From Mesorhabditis belari (Eukaryota; Nematoda; Chromadorea; Rhabditida; Rhabditidae): a stretch of DNA of 64,000 nt. The stretch lies in NCBI GenBank assembly GCA_958450365.1, contig CAUEEP010000892.1, positions 793,001-857,000 on the forward strand. Direction: 5' to 3'. Positions 34,470-48,200 of the stretch are shown piece by piece. Made by a program: the position numbers and the translations under genes. Below the pieces are notes generated by a model. The model had not been told where the DNA came from and searched no databases. It saw only the letters and a program-made list of their open reading frames with translations. Each line of letters begins with the position of its first letter. The stretch's first letter is position 1.

Positions 34470-36228
34470 CTCTGAACACAGAAATGAATGGAGAAGTGCG
34501 AAGTGAGGGAAGACTGATAAGCAGAAAGAGCTCGAAAAGCGATTGACTTATCGGGGCACAGAGGTGAGTCACAGAAAGAAAAAAGGGGAAGTTGAGGAAA
34601 TGTTCACAACGGAAATGCTATTAAAATGAAATATAATATAAAAATATAATAATAGGAACATAAGATTATTTCCGAACTGGTTTGGCCAAGTTTTTGTTCT
34701 TTTCAAGACAGATCTGTCGAGCTTGTCCAATATCTTTTGGCTTCAGTATTTTGGCTTGCTCAAATCAAGCTTTATGATTTATGTACTTATTTGATGGTTT
34801 TATTGACCCGATTTAGCTTTTAAATCTATAGATTAGAGTATAATAGAAAGACATAGGTCGATTTTTGTTTGTCCAGCTGACTCAATATTTCTTTTTTACC
34901 CTCGCTCCTCAGTCAACACAAGAAAAAATTATTGAATCGGCATTGAGTTAACAGGTTGAACTGAGCAAAAGTGAAAAATGAATACCCTGAAAGGCTTTAA
35001 TCAACTGGTATTTGGGTACTATTTTAAATACAAAATAGAAATGCTTTTTTTAGGTTCAAAGTGTTCCTTTGAGACGGGGAATAGTCATTGATATGTTAGG
35101 TCCGAAACCGTACTAAATCCTTGACTGGGTCACTTTGCGTGCTTGTATCTCCAAAACTAGTGGGCCGGTTGTGATGATTTTGGTGTCATTTTGTAGGACA
35201 AGACTTATAGATTCTATTTTTAGATTTCTAATAAAGCTATTTTTGGAAAAAGTTAATGGAAAAATATGAAATTAGTTCGGATTCGGACGCCTAAAAAGGT
35301 TAGTTCGGATTCGGACATCCGAATCCGAAATAATTCCATATTTTTTACTAAATTAACTTTTTTCACATGTAGCTTTACTTTAAGAATCTACATATCTTGC
35401 TCTAAGCTATTCCACGTTATTTTTGGTTATTTTTTGAGCCACTAAAAAATAGCTTTCGGATTGGGACGTAACGGGTATATCTGTTCCTTCGAAATTCGGG
35501 TAAGTTTGAAAAATTGATAAATCCTTTGGTACAAATAGATTATCTTTTACCTTTAGGACATTAGGAAGCTGTTAGAGTTAAAGAGTTATAAGCTTTTACA
35601 TAATTCAAGCTTCAAAAGATCAAAACAGCGACTTTTGGTAACACAAACTTGGGTAACACAAACGGGTGGAGATCCTACCTGGAAATCAACCAACAGCGAT
35701 TTTTAAAGGCTGCGATTATAAGCCGCTATTAAGTCTTCCAAAAACTTTCAAATTCCTTCTGTCAACTTTAAAATCTTTATTCAAAATCTTGAAAACATAT
35801 TCAAAACTGATCAAAGAGAAAAATTTTCTGACATTGGTTTAGGAAAATTTCAGAATTGGTCTAAACTTTGAGACTAAACAAGAGTACTGTAATCGAAAAT
35901 AAATTGGGATAGACCCGGAATTTCTGGTGATTTTTTTTTGAGTAAACATAGTGAAAATTTGCGACTAGCTGAGGCAAATGGGGAAAAATGAATTCAATGA
36001 AAAGAAGTTAGCATAAATGCAAGAGGCATACTTAAAATGACTACAAATGATCAAAAAGCACAATTAAGTCATGAAAGATTTTCGCAAAATCAGACAAATT
36101 TCGGGGCAAACTTGGGTAACACAAACGGGTGGAGATCCTACCTGGAAATCAACCAACAACAAAAAAAAAAAGCAAAATAAAGAATAGATTTAAACATTAA
36201 AGAAAAAAAAGGAATATATATTATAAAT
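34470..36228. other. Intergenic between lipase start and sad-1 stop
   Basis: No gene is seen. It holds an inverted repeat at about 35170-35420 centred on TTCGGATTCGGACATCCGAA. It also holds a direct repeat of about 55 bases, ACACAAACGGGTGGAGATCC at about 35655 and again at about 36120. Confidence 0.6.
35170..35420. repeat. Inverted repeat with GGATTCGGA motif
   Basis: The arms include GCTATTTTTGGAAAAAGTTA on the left and a diverged complement on the right. The centre is TTCGGATTCGGACATCCGAA. The outer left part shares GATTTTGGTGTCATTTTGTA with the foldback at 3795-4075. Confidence 0.6.
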
Positions 36229-39200
36229 CTAAACATGATCAGGAGTTCCCATAATAGAAAGATTCGGTCGGCCGGAGTAGGGATTAGAAGAGGGCATGGT
36301 GAGGCTGAAAAGGATTGATTTATTGTGAAAAATGAATTAAAAAGTATCAAATTCAACAATGACTCAGACTAGAATGTATTTTGTAGTAATTTTTAGCCTG
36401 TTTTTTGTAGGATAAGTTTTTTTTGTAGCTAATTTAAAGACTTTTAATCAGTAAAATGCGATTTTTGCTTACATACATATTTTTCAACGATGCCTGTACG
36501 TTATTATTCTCTCGTAGCTATGCATACCCTATTTATTCCACTAGAAGAGTGCCCTTTAAACGAAGTTTTTCATTTTTTCAAATTTGTCAATTTTCTCAAG
36601 CAAAATGTTCAACTTTTTAAAGCCTCCAAAGCTCCAATAATAGTTATAGACTAAAAAAGCTTAATGACGTCGAAAACCGGATGACAATGCAACAAAGACA
36701 GCCATTTTTGAGCTATTGAAGATCTGGATATACTGTAGCTAGGACACGATAAAGAATTTTAGGGGAACATTGAACAGGAACAGGAACAGGAAGCTGGTGC
36801 TGGTTTTAAAGGAATAGGAAGCTGGCTTTAAAGGAATAGGAAGCTGGCTTTAAAGGAATAGGAAGCTGGCTTTAAAGGAACAGGAAGCTGGTGCTGGTTT
36901 TAAAGGAATAGGAAGCTGGCTTTAAAGGAACAGGAAGCTAGCTTAGAGGAACAGGAAGCTGGTTTTAGAGGAACAGGACGCTGGCTTTAGCGGAGCAAGA
37001 AGCTGGCTCTTCTATTAGAATATTTACGCTATGATTTGAAAATAGTTTTGTTTTGAAAATCTTCCGATTTTGAAACCTTTATCTTCGAAATCACTTTTTA
37101 CCTAGAAAAATCATTTTACAAAGAATTTAATTAAATTTTTAAACCAAATCTAGACAAATCTAATTTTGTTCAGCTCTTTAGTACCTTAACGAAAGGTTTA
37201 TCTTAAAGATATCGCAATCAAGCCCTTTTTATTGATTAATTAAATTTCAAACAATAGTTTATCAAAAATATTACAAAAGAAATGCATTATTTTATTTTAA
37301 AAGAACTTATGCAAAACTATAATTTGTTTATTAATTTAGTGATTTTAATATAAAAACATTATTCTGTTAAAAAGTTTTGAAAATCGAGTGTAACACATAA
37401 ATTCTTTTTGATGAGAAATTTCAGAAGAAAAAGTCTTTCTGTTTTCAAATTACATCTTAATCTGAAGTCTTGAATATTGTAGACTAAAAAGTAAAACTAA
37501 AGAGATCTTATGGGGAACATTGGTATATCCGTTCCTTCAAAGCTTGGGTAAGTTTAGAAGTTAGTTAGAGTTAGAAGCGGAAACCAATTAGGCCCCTTCA
37601 TTCGTGTACGGTTGATCCAAGTTACCCAGGAGCTCACAATGTTTTGTTTTTAAAAGTTTGATTTCATTGCTTACCTAAAAACTCGGGTACAATCCTGTTA
37701 AATCTCCGCAAAATTAGCATTATTAAAATTAGCATATCTTCAAACTGGAATCTGTTACTTTGAAGCTCTTAAAATGCAAAATTTGCAGGATTGATGGAGG
37801 AAGAAATTTTGCGAGGGTATAACAGGAAAGTACCGACTTTGTTATACCCTTTCAAAGGTTACTCACCACTTTGGGGTCGTCGGCTCGGAATGGGCAAATG
37901 GGTGAGCGTTGGTGAATCGCGGAGAACTCGGATTCGAATCGGATGTTATTGTTTTAGCTGTAGAAGAATCCCCGGATTTGCCCAATAGAGTGGCCACTGG
38001 ATTGGAGGCAAATCGGGACAATTGTTGCCTCGATTGAATGATCACAGCGGTGGTGTTGCGTCGCTGTGGAATCGGGGATTTACCATAATCCTGGCCTGAA
38101 ATTTGAGGAGAGTACTTCAAGAATTGATTAGTATCTGTACAGTGTATCGAAAGTTTTTATATTATATAAAGAGATTTGATACTTTGCACAGTTTTTACAC
38201 AGCAAATGAAAGGCTATAGGATAAAGGTACGTTTTTCAAGCGCTCTGGAAGTTTTTCTCAAATTTTAACGCAAAGATCGTTTCATTTTAAAAAGTTTAAG
38301 CAAAGTAAAGATTGGAAAAGTAAAAGCAATCAAAATATTGGTTAGATCAAGAACTTTTCTACTGTTAGAAAGCCTCAAAATGATATTTGAAAATTACAGA
38401 TTGGCGAAATGAAAGTCTAAAAAAAAGCGTGCAACCCCAGCATTGAACTCACCTTTTTCTTTTAAGTGTTAGCCTGAATTGGAATGTTTTTTGATAGAAA
38501 TTATTACAATTTGAACTTACTCTTTGAGCCAACGGACTTCATCGAGCTTGAGTGACGATTGTACGAGTTTTGAACCGGTTCCACTTGGATTTGCGACTCG
38601 ATCTTGTCCTAAAATTGATGAATGTAAACGAATCATACTAGTTTAATGGACAATACTTTGACAAACTTTTCGTATCAAACTCAAACTCAAAAATACCAAC
38701 GTACAGTATCGTTCTTTACATGCGCAAAAGTCACAGTAACCCTACAAATCACATTGCAAGCAGGTATTTGACCAAATCTCGATCACAATCTCAAACAATT
38801 CATCGAAATCGATGATCTGTCTCTACTTCTACTCATCTACGGTCTATTGAGGTTCAAGAAATGCTTTCAAATAGATTTTGAGATTAGAATTCAAATGACA
38901 AGTTCAAATGACAAGTTCAAATGCAAATTCAAATGACAAATTCAAATGTTCACTGTAACAGAACAGATTTTGAAAGCACTTCTTCTTCTTAAAGATTGGT
39001 CGGGTAAATCTACTTTTTCCCGACACGAACCGCATGAGTGAGAAGTCCGGAAGATCCTTGATGCACCAAATGGGAGGGAAGATGAGAGGAGAGAGATGAG
39101 GTGGTCATCTCTCTCCCAGAGCTCCCCGTTGGACCCATTGACGAGGTGGCATGCACTGGTTGTCTTTGTGGGATGGAAAGTCCCTCCGATCCTCCACCAC

Positions 39201-42200
39201 CATCACTGCATGCACTGCTCACCGACGAGTCGGAGAGACGACGAGGACGGACCATCATCTGTTGCGCGGCTTGACGCTCCGATCTAGAGTGATTTGGTTC
39301 GAGTCAGTTAGATCAGTTAACATCAGTTAACCATGCTCAACTAATTCAGACTTAATTTGGCTTGATTTTATTTCAAAAGCAATAGCAAATAAAATCAGTA
39401 CAATGACAAGGCTGGTTGATCTTTTTGTCTTGTCTTAGTTTATCAAACAGTTGTTGAGCTTTGAATCGATTCTTAAGTGCAAATTGGGCGGCTGTTGTAA
39501 AGTTTAAAGTCAAATAACTCAGCGGGAAATGAATTATTTTACAAACGGACTTCAGATTCGGAATCAGCAAATTTTTTACCCTAAAATGGGAGTTTTCAGC
39601 CCTCTAGCTCAATTTCCCGAATAAAAGTCTCGGACAGACAGACAGACGAACGGTGTTATATATATTGAACCTCTGCTGCGTGGCATTCTGCAATATTGAG
39701 CTCAAATGCTCAACCAAGCGCTTGAATCGTCGAACGGGACCTGAATATTGCTTGAAAAAAGTATAAAGATTGTCTCACCTGCTAGCAAAGAGAATTGCAC
39801 AACGTACATTGGTGGTTCGCTTGGTGATTGTTGGGGGCTTGTGATTATGTCGACCTAGATAATTTGTGGATGAGAATGATTTTGTAGACTCACATTCATT
39901 TTGACTCCTCGACTAAAAACACTTCCGCCATACGTTGGTCCTCTTTTGTACTCGACTCGGAAACAGTTTTGGCCGACAACCGAGTGGGACAACTCGTGTA
40001 TCTGAATGGCTTTTTAGAAAGTCTTTTCGTTCCTTTTCATACTTCCGCTTAAAACCAATAAATGATCCAATTGAGCTACAGTTTGTTTCATTAGAAAGAT
40101 AACTTTTTGATAACTTTAAAACCAAAGCTTGTCTTCAATACTAACCGTCAAAAACGCTCTAATCAGCTCAGCTTTGATCCCATTCAATGTTCTCCCTTGT
40201 ACAGGCACACAATGAGTATCATCCCTCTCCACACTCATCGACGATGTCAATGAGCCAAACCATGACTTTTTCACCAAGCTGAATAATGATTAGACTTTTC
40301 AGTTTCAATTCTCCCTACTCAGTAGTGTCCAACATCTGTGAATCCTCCCCATCACTTTCTTGTCCATTGCTCATCTTTCTCCGATGGAATCTCGGTGTTC
40401 CCATGATCGAATTCTTGATATTCGATAGCTTCATTCTCCAAGGACCTGATGAGGAGCCAAGTTGATTTTGAGAATTTCCTGTAAAGAATTAGAACTAAAC
40501 TTAAAGGCTTGAAAAAACCTGTGATTAGACTGTTTGTACTAGAAGCGTTCGAAGTGATTCCAGTTCCAATCGAGAGTGTCGATTCAGTCATTGGGTTGAC
40601 TGTTTGTGTATAGGATGATGGAGATGGGACACCGGATGGAGGAGAAGTTCTTGTAGGATCGGACGATGGTTGTCGGTCGGCTGATTGTCGCTCCTGGGAT
40701 TGAATGATTTGCTGTACAAGTTGGGCTTTGAACTACCGCTCCACCTTGTGCAAATAACTTTTATTTCATAGAATTCTTGACACAAACGACTCAGAGTTGA
40801 GTTGTTTCTAAGGACTATCATCTTCCAGTTCTCACCTGTTGTTCCCTCGCTTGTCTCACATGTCTTGCAGCTTCAGCCAAAGTTTGTGGATCGACCGGTT
40901 GCGTGTAATAGTGATAATTGTTCTGATTCCTGGTCGTCGAACGACTTCGCTCTGGTTCAAAACCTGAATTTACTGTAATCTAGACTTGTAACGGAAAAAG
41001 ATCTGTGGGTCCTTTTTGTCGTTCGCAATTTAAGGTTTTTCGTGTTTTTCTCAACCCCCAGCTTTCAATTTTGACTATTTTGATCATTTGATCATCATTA
41101 TTATTCGATGAAGAAGAAGATTGCGCTTCAAATGATACCAAAATTGACTCAAAATGTAATATATATGCAAAGTTACGAGGCAAAAGGTTGATTCCCCCCC
41201 ATAATGGGTGGGGTTTAGGATTTTAGCCTACAACTTTGTATGGATTTTGAGTTAATTTTTGTATTATTTGACGCGCAATTTTATTCCGCATTGAATGATA
41301 ATCAAAATAGGCTAAATCGAAGCGTTTGTGCTGAGAAAACCTTAAATTGCCAGCTACAAAAGGCTAAGTCCCGCCCATAACTTCGTTTTCCGTGTTTTTC
41401 TCAACACCAACGCTTCTATTTTGACTATTTTTGACTATCATTCGATGCAGAATAAAATTTCGCGTCGAATAATACCAAATGTAACTCAAAATATAGTATA
41501 TATGCAAAGTTTTTGGCTCAAATCCTAAACCCCGCCCATTATGGGCGGGAATTAACCGTAACTTTGCATGTATATTATATTTTGAGTTAAATTTGATATT
41601 ATTCAACGAGCGATCTTCTTCTGCATCAAATGATAGTCAAAATAGTCAAAATTGAAAGGTTGGGGCTGAGAAAAACACGAGGAACCTTAAATTCCCAATG
41701 GCAAAGGACCGACAGATGTTTTTGCTACAAGTCTACTGTAATTTAAGCTGTTCAAACCTCTAGCAGAGAAACTATTGTTGCTTGAAGAGGAGAAATTGAA
41801 CAGATCTCTTGTAGAAGATCGTGGAGACTCATTGGGTGAGCCACCAAGTGAGGAGTGTCTTCCACTTCTGTATCTCCCATAGGTTTTCCTCGGGTTGATC
41901 GGGCTACCATCGGCTATGCTACCAACAGCATATCTGGAAGTTGAAAAGTCGAATTTCAGTAAGTTTAAAAGCTAAGAAAAAGATTTATGAATCGCAATCA
42001 ACCAATGTTTAATCATTTACCTATTCGCCCTGCTGCTATCCGTTCTTTTTCTTGGCGGATCCGCATTCACAGTGGCTCCCCTCAGCACCACTTCCGTATC
42101 ATCTTCTTGTGCCGGTCTCCTCCTTTTTCGATCCAACAGCAAAAAGTAGACCATTTTCTCCGTATTATGTCTGAACACACCATTTGCCAAGTCTTAAAAC

Positions 42201-45200
42201 AATTCTACCTTGTAGACAAGAGCTCCCTAACGAGTTTCTCTTTATCCTTGAAGCATCCGAGATTCGACATGTGTCGGAAAACATCGGGATCTATACTGTC
42301 TTCAGAGGGAATGATGTGGGTCTAAATTTAAAGTTTGGTTGTCGGACATTTGATAAGCCCCGCCCCTTTTGCTATTGGCAATCTAACTTTGAACTCAAAT
42401 CTCTTGGTGTTGGGCTGTACAATTTAAAGATTCTTGAAGTCATTAGATGCGCCAAGTCTTTCTCTGTTGATCGGTACAAAAACTGTTTAAATTGAACAGC
42501 CCAACACCAAGATATTTGAGCTCAAAGTTGGATTGCCAATGACAAAAGGGGCGGGTTTATGGGACCTTTTATACGCGCCCCTTTGTCATTGGCAATCTAA
42601 CTTTGAGCTCTAATATCTTGGTGTTGGGCTGTTGAATCCAATAGTTTTTGTACCGATCAACAGAGAAAGACTTGGCGCATCTAATGATAGCAAGAATATT
42701 TAAATTGAACAGCTCAAGACCTAGATATTTGAGCTCAAAGTTGGATTGCCAATAACAAAAGGGCAGGGTGCGTATGAAATGTCCTACAATCTTGAAGTTT
42801 AGCTAAATAAAGAAAACTCTAGATCCAATTGGTAAAGTGAAAAGTTTGTAATCCAGTTACCTGAACAACTTGGGCCATGGGTAGCTCGAGTTCGGGATCA
42901 TTTCGAGTGCTCCCTGCAACCCAGGGATGGCGGAACACTTCGGATAACTAAATGGATCGATTTTATTATTATATTTGCCAAAAAATGTCCAAGTTTTACA
43001 TAGAAAAACTCACGGAATATCTCTTTTGTGGGTCAACTTCAATCATCGACCTCAAAAGATTTTGACAATCTGTAGGGACAAAGTGGGGAATGTGGAAGAC
43101 GCCCTTTTTCACTTTTTCGAGAAGATTTCGTAGGTTATCATCATCAAAAGGAAGTGCTCCCTGTAAACAAAAATAAAAATAAACTTGTTGGTAATGAAAG
43201 GTTTGATAGAGCTCGAAGAACATTTGTCTTTATAAACCCACCACTAATAGAGCATAGAGAATGACACCACAACTCCAGACATCCGCTTTTCGGCCATCGT
43301 ATTTCTCACCCTAAACGGTTGTATCAATTTTCGTTGAGCATTGAGGTTTCAGCAATTAGAATTGTGTGCTTACCCGGATCACTTCCGGACAGGCATAATG
43401 AGGTGAGCCGCAACTTGTCTCCAGCATCGATCCCTCCACTTGAAGGGAAGCCATTCCAAAGTCAGCCACCTGAAAGCAATCTGTCAGCCTTGTTTAATGT
43501 ATTTGAGGAAATCAGATTAGCAGAAAGATTTCGGGAGAAATTTGTAATATAGACAAATGTTTCAAACTCCAAACCCTACCTTTATATTGTTCCTTTCGTC
43601 AAGCAACAAGTTCTCCGGCTTCAGATCTCGATGACTAAATAGATTTTCCAAGAATGAGACAAGAAATAAGATTTGTTTACCAAATATTATGCGCATGGCA
43701 AAAATCGAGAGCGGAAATGATTTGGCGGAAGAATTTCCTCGCTTCCTTTGACATCAGCCGTCCTTTTCGAACTAGATAGTCGAATAGTTCTCCGCCAGAA
43801 ACATGCTCGAGAATCAGGTATCTAAATAAAGATTGATGTTGAAGTTAGGATTGTTCTGGTGTTATTTGAGTCAAGTAATTCAAGTATCTGTATCTTAACA
43901 GCAGGGCTGTTAACTCCGCCCATTTTTCGGTCCGTTTGTCGTTGGGAATCTGAGTATTTTGCTTAGCTGCTTAGCTATCTTAGTCGGGTTTGTTTGAAAA
44001 AGGTTGAATTTGCTTTCATTCGACTCAAAATCAAATTTTCTATCGATTGAAAGCAAATTCAACGTTTTTCAAACAAACCCAGTCAAGGTACGAGCAAAAT
44101 TTGTAGATTGCCAACGGCAAACGGACCGAAAAAGGGGCGGAGTTAATATGGCTGCTTAACAATACTGACTTGGACAGATCAAATGTTACATGTACATTGT
44201 ACATTACTGTAGACTAATGTTACTGTACTTGATCTGAACCTGTAGCTCTGAACTCACTGTACTTGATCTGAGCCCGAGTACAATCAAAGCCCAATTGTCA
44301 TTTCAAATGTAGAACTAGTTTTTTATAAGGCCAATTGATTTAGGAATAGTAGAAGAATGCTATTAACATTCTTCTACTATTCCTAAATGAAAATTACTTA
44401 CAAATATTTCTTATTCTCATAGACATCGTAGAGATGAAGAACGTTTGGATGCTCGATCAGTTTCATGATGGCAATCTCTCGTTCCACCTGAAATTGACAG
44501 ACTTTTGTAAAACTATAATGTTTTGTAACCACAAGCCTCGAAACATTGTCTGATCTCAAATCTCAAACAATTTCAAACATAATCTCAAATCTTCTCTTCT
44601 CCATGCTCTAATCAGTGCTTTGTTTTCCTTCTTTGGATCCATTTGATGGATTGTCGCTTGCCCAACTAATCCCCAGCAAAAAATGGAAAGTGGTCGAGTG
44701 TTCAAAATATATTGAAAACAAGTAGGATTCAAGGAAAATCGACTGTAGTCTAAAAATTGAAAAACTTTACCTTCTGCAGAACAGATTCCGAGAGTTTCTC
44801 CTTGTTCACGATTTTGATCGCGACTTTTCGTCCCGTAATACAATGAGTTCCCGTTTTCACAAGACCTGAAATCGAATTTTTGATAATTTTCATGTTTTAC
44901 AAGTCTAGCTATAGTTGTTATGGAAATTTTTGGATTCCAATCACAGTTTACTCAATTTCAAACTCTCGAGACTCTCACCCATTGCTTAACCAATTGTTTA
45001 AGGGACAGATAGCTGAAACTATTCTGAAATTTTAAAATTATACGTTTAACCAAAGCCTATTTATTTAGGTTTTATAGAGTGCGTTTCAAATTCTTAAGCC
45101 CACCGTGTTTACTGTTGTTTAAAAGTTTTCCTTTTGTCGTGCATATTTTATTATTAAATTTATAATTTTTGTTAATTTCCAGGTAAATGGCACACGGAAA

Positions 45201-48200
45201 GCTGCTTGCACGGAAAGCTGCTTGCACGGAAAACTGCACGGATTATAAGGAAGGTCAGATTGATGCGCGTTTGAAGATTGGCGGAGAAGCAAACTCAATA
45301 AGGAAAATCGCAAAAGATTTGGGTCGATCCGACTGTGATCCGAATTTATATCAAGTCGATGCTCGTTTCTGCATCAAAGAAGAAGCCAGGACCAAAACCA
45401 AAGCTAGCTTACACCACGAGCTAGATGCCATTTGTGAACAACATCCATGGAAAAACGATCAATGAAGTGAAAACGAAACTGAAAATCGACGCTTCAAAGG
45501 CAAAAATTTGGCGAGCCGTCAGGGAAACCCACATATCGATTGACAATTGTTGAACAAGCAACTGGATTTGACGTTTTTGCCACAAGAGAGCCCGATTGGA
45601 GTTCGTCAAGGCTCAAATGAACCAGGATTGGTCTAAGGTTAGAAAGGTTTCCAATAGAAAAGGAATAATAGTTGCAGCGTTGTTCAAAATGTAAAAATCT
45701 TGATTTTGAAGGGTGCGCTTAAGAATTTGAAATGCACTGTATAATTACTCATTTTCTAGAGGTCCCAGACAACTTCTTTATTAATACTCAAAACTTCTCA
45801 CTCACTCACCCCGTAACTATCAGCAAAAAGAGGACCAAATCCGACTTAAACCCAAAGATTTATGGCCTTCGATTTCAAAGCTTTTTGAATAAAATCCTTT
45901 TTTCAGTTTTTGCTCTATTTTGTTCCCAACGGCTCTTGTTCTCAAGGGTTTCCAGCTTCAAGTTGAACAATGTGCCCCTTGGGAGAACTACCGCGATTTC
46001 CGCTCCCAACTCACTCGAGTACACCACTACGATAATTATCGTGTTTAGATCATTTTTATAAAAATTAGCAAAAGATTCACATTTTTCTAAGAGAGAAACC
46101 TACAAAGTTAAGACAAAATAAGTTGAAATTAAGATTTCCCAGAGTTGGCACTTGGGTAATTAAACCGGCTTATGGAAGTTTTGAAATTAAAAACTATGGG
46201 CTTAGTAAGAAACTATTCTTTTAATTTCAAGGTGTTCTATAATGTTTGATGCCAATTTAAATTATTCCAGCTATCAGAACTTGTTCTCCGAATTACTGAC
46301 ATAAATCAAAAACAAAAGAAAAGCAAAAAGTTTGACGACTTTGACAAGTGCTCTTTGACAAGCTCTTCCAAGAACGACGTGTCTCAAAACGATTCTTTTG
46401 AGTAAATATAATTAACATAAAGAAATCTTGAATATAAAAAGCTTGGTACTCACCAGTTTGCCCTTTACCAAGAGTTTTCTCAAGTTTGTATGGTCCAACA
46501 TACTGCACTTGAGGCGCGGCTCGTGTCGCACCGCCGTTTTCGGTTGCCATTCGGGTGTTCAGCTCATCATTTACCTGAAAATGGAAATTAGGAATTTGTT
46601 TTAATGTTTTAAACAAGATTTTAAACACTTGTAACTCTTGCAAGTCAAAGAAATGGGTTTGAATTACGAACTAGTGTCCAGTTTCGTATTAAAAATTGTT
46701 TACAATCAAATATAACACAATAAAAGTTTGACAACTACAAGTTAGCCACCATTGTGGGCAATTTTCAGTTGTGGCGACCAGCTCTTCAAAAGCTAGTAGT
46801 TGTCTCAGTTAGGCTAAATTTCAACGACTAGAGGCTTCAGTATTGTAAGTTTTGATCCATTTAACTTCAACTTTAAACCAAACATCAATCCGAACACCAA
46901 TTGCAACTTTCCACTCTTCCAAAAAGCTAGTGGTGTTCATTTATTTCCCACTTTTCCCTGTTCACTCATTTCCCCCAAAATTTCTCCCTTGGGGGCGCAG
47001 GTGGTGCCCTCTTTTGCATGGGAAAGGGAACAAATGTGCAGTGGTTGCAGGGGAGATCAATTCCCATAAAATACTCGAATGCAATCCGAATGTAAAACGC
47101 GCATGATTCTCAAATGAATGAATGAATCATTTATGCATTTTCCTTGTATTAAACGGTTCAGAGAAATAATGATGGGAATATTATTGGGTTGGTGAATTGA
47201 AAAATGCGAGACTTTGAACTAAAATTTATTCAACATAAAACCATCAATTCATTCCAAATAATTTCCATTATTATTGACGACTTCTGCCCATTTTACAGGC
47301 AATTTGCAGATTTCTTTTTCGTGGTAGGGTTTTGGTTTGTGTGTGAGACAAGTGTGAGACTCAAAAATGGAAGACTGGAGATGTCCCAATTTGAGCACTT
47401 TCTTTAAAAGAAACCCATTTTGGTGTCAATAGAAAAGTTGTAGAGGATCAAAAATTAGGCTTATAGCCAAATTGGCAAAAAGATACACTTAGTAGTTTCG
47501 CTTAAAATGCAAGTTTTGTGAAAAATCCGTAAATTTGGCATTTCTTGAAAACCAGTTTTTGAATTGTTCTGAAAATTTGGATATAAGCTTAATTTTTGAT
47601 TCCCTACAACTTTTCCATTGACACCAAAATGGGTTTCTTTTGAAGAAAGTGCTCAAACTGTCACATATGACAATAGCCCGCAGTTTTCAATTCACCAATC
47701 CAATAAGTTTAAAGTTCAGCGCTGAATTTAAAGGTTTGTTGTGATTGATTTGTAACTAGTGAGCTATAATAATGAAAAGGATATAATAAAAAGATAAAAA
47801 GATTTATGATAATCGGCTGGAGATTAAGGATTTAATCTAATCTACGTGAAAAGTAAGAAATTTGATGATTTAATTGAGCATTGATATGATCTAAACAACG
47901 AACAAATGGAACAAGCATTAGATAAGCAATGCAACAGATTTGATTTGGATAGGTTTATTTGGATAGGTTTATTTGGATTTAGTTTGACATGATTTGAATG
48001 ATTTGGATCTAGTAACAGTTTCATAAAACTATTAGACAAAGGTAATTTGACGCTTGTAACCAAGATTGGGTGAACCAATTGTCAAGGCCGAGCAAGTCAG
48101 GCTCGAGGTTTTTGCCAACCATCAAAGTATCGGCTTAATCTACGACTTTTTCTCAGCCATCTTTAAGCCAAAGAACTGAAATTTCTTTAAAAAGTCTCAA

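Noticed and set aside
36138..36359. Hydrophobic 73-codon frame at the 3' end of sad-1
   Set aside because: Another frame here gives the phase-consistent last sad-1 exon ([20 protein letters not shown], then stop).
45732..46061. 109-codon plus-strand frame in sad-1 intron 2
   Set aside because: No domain, no splice context, and next to a Tc1-like remnant. Probably chance.
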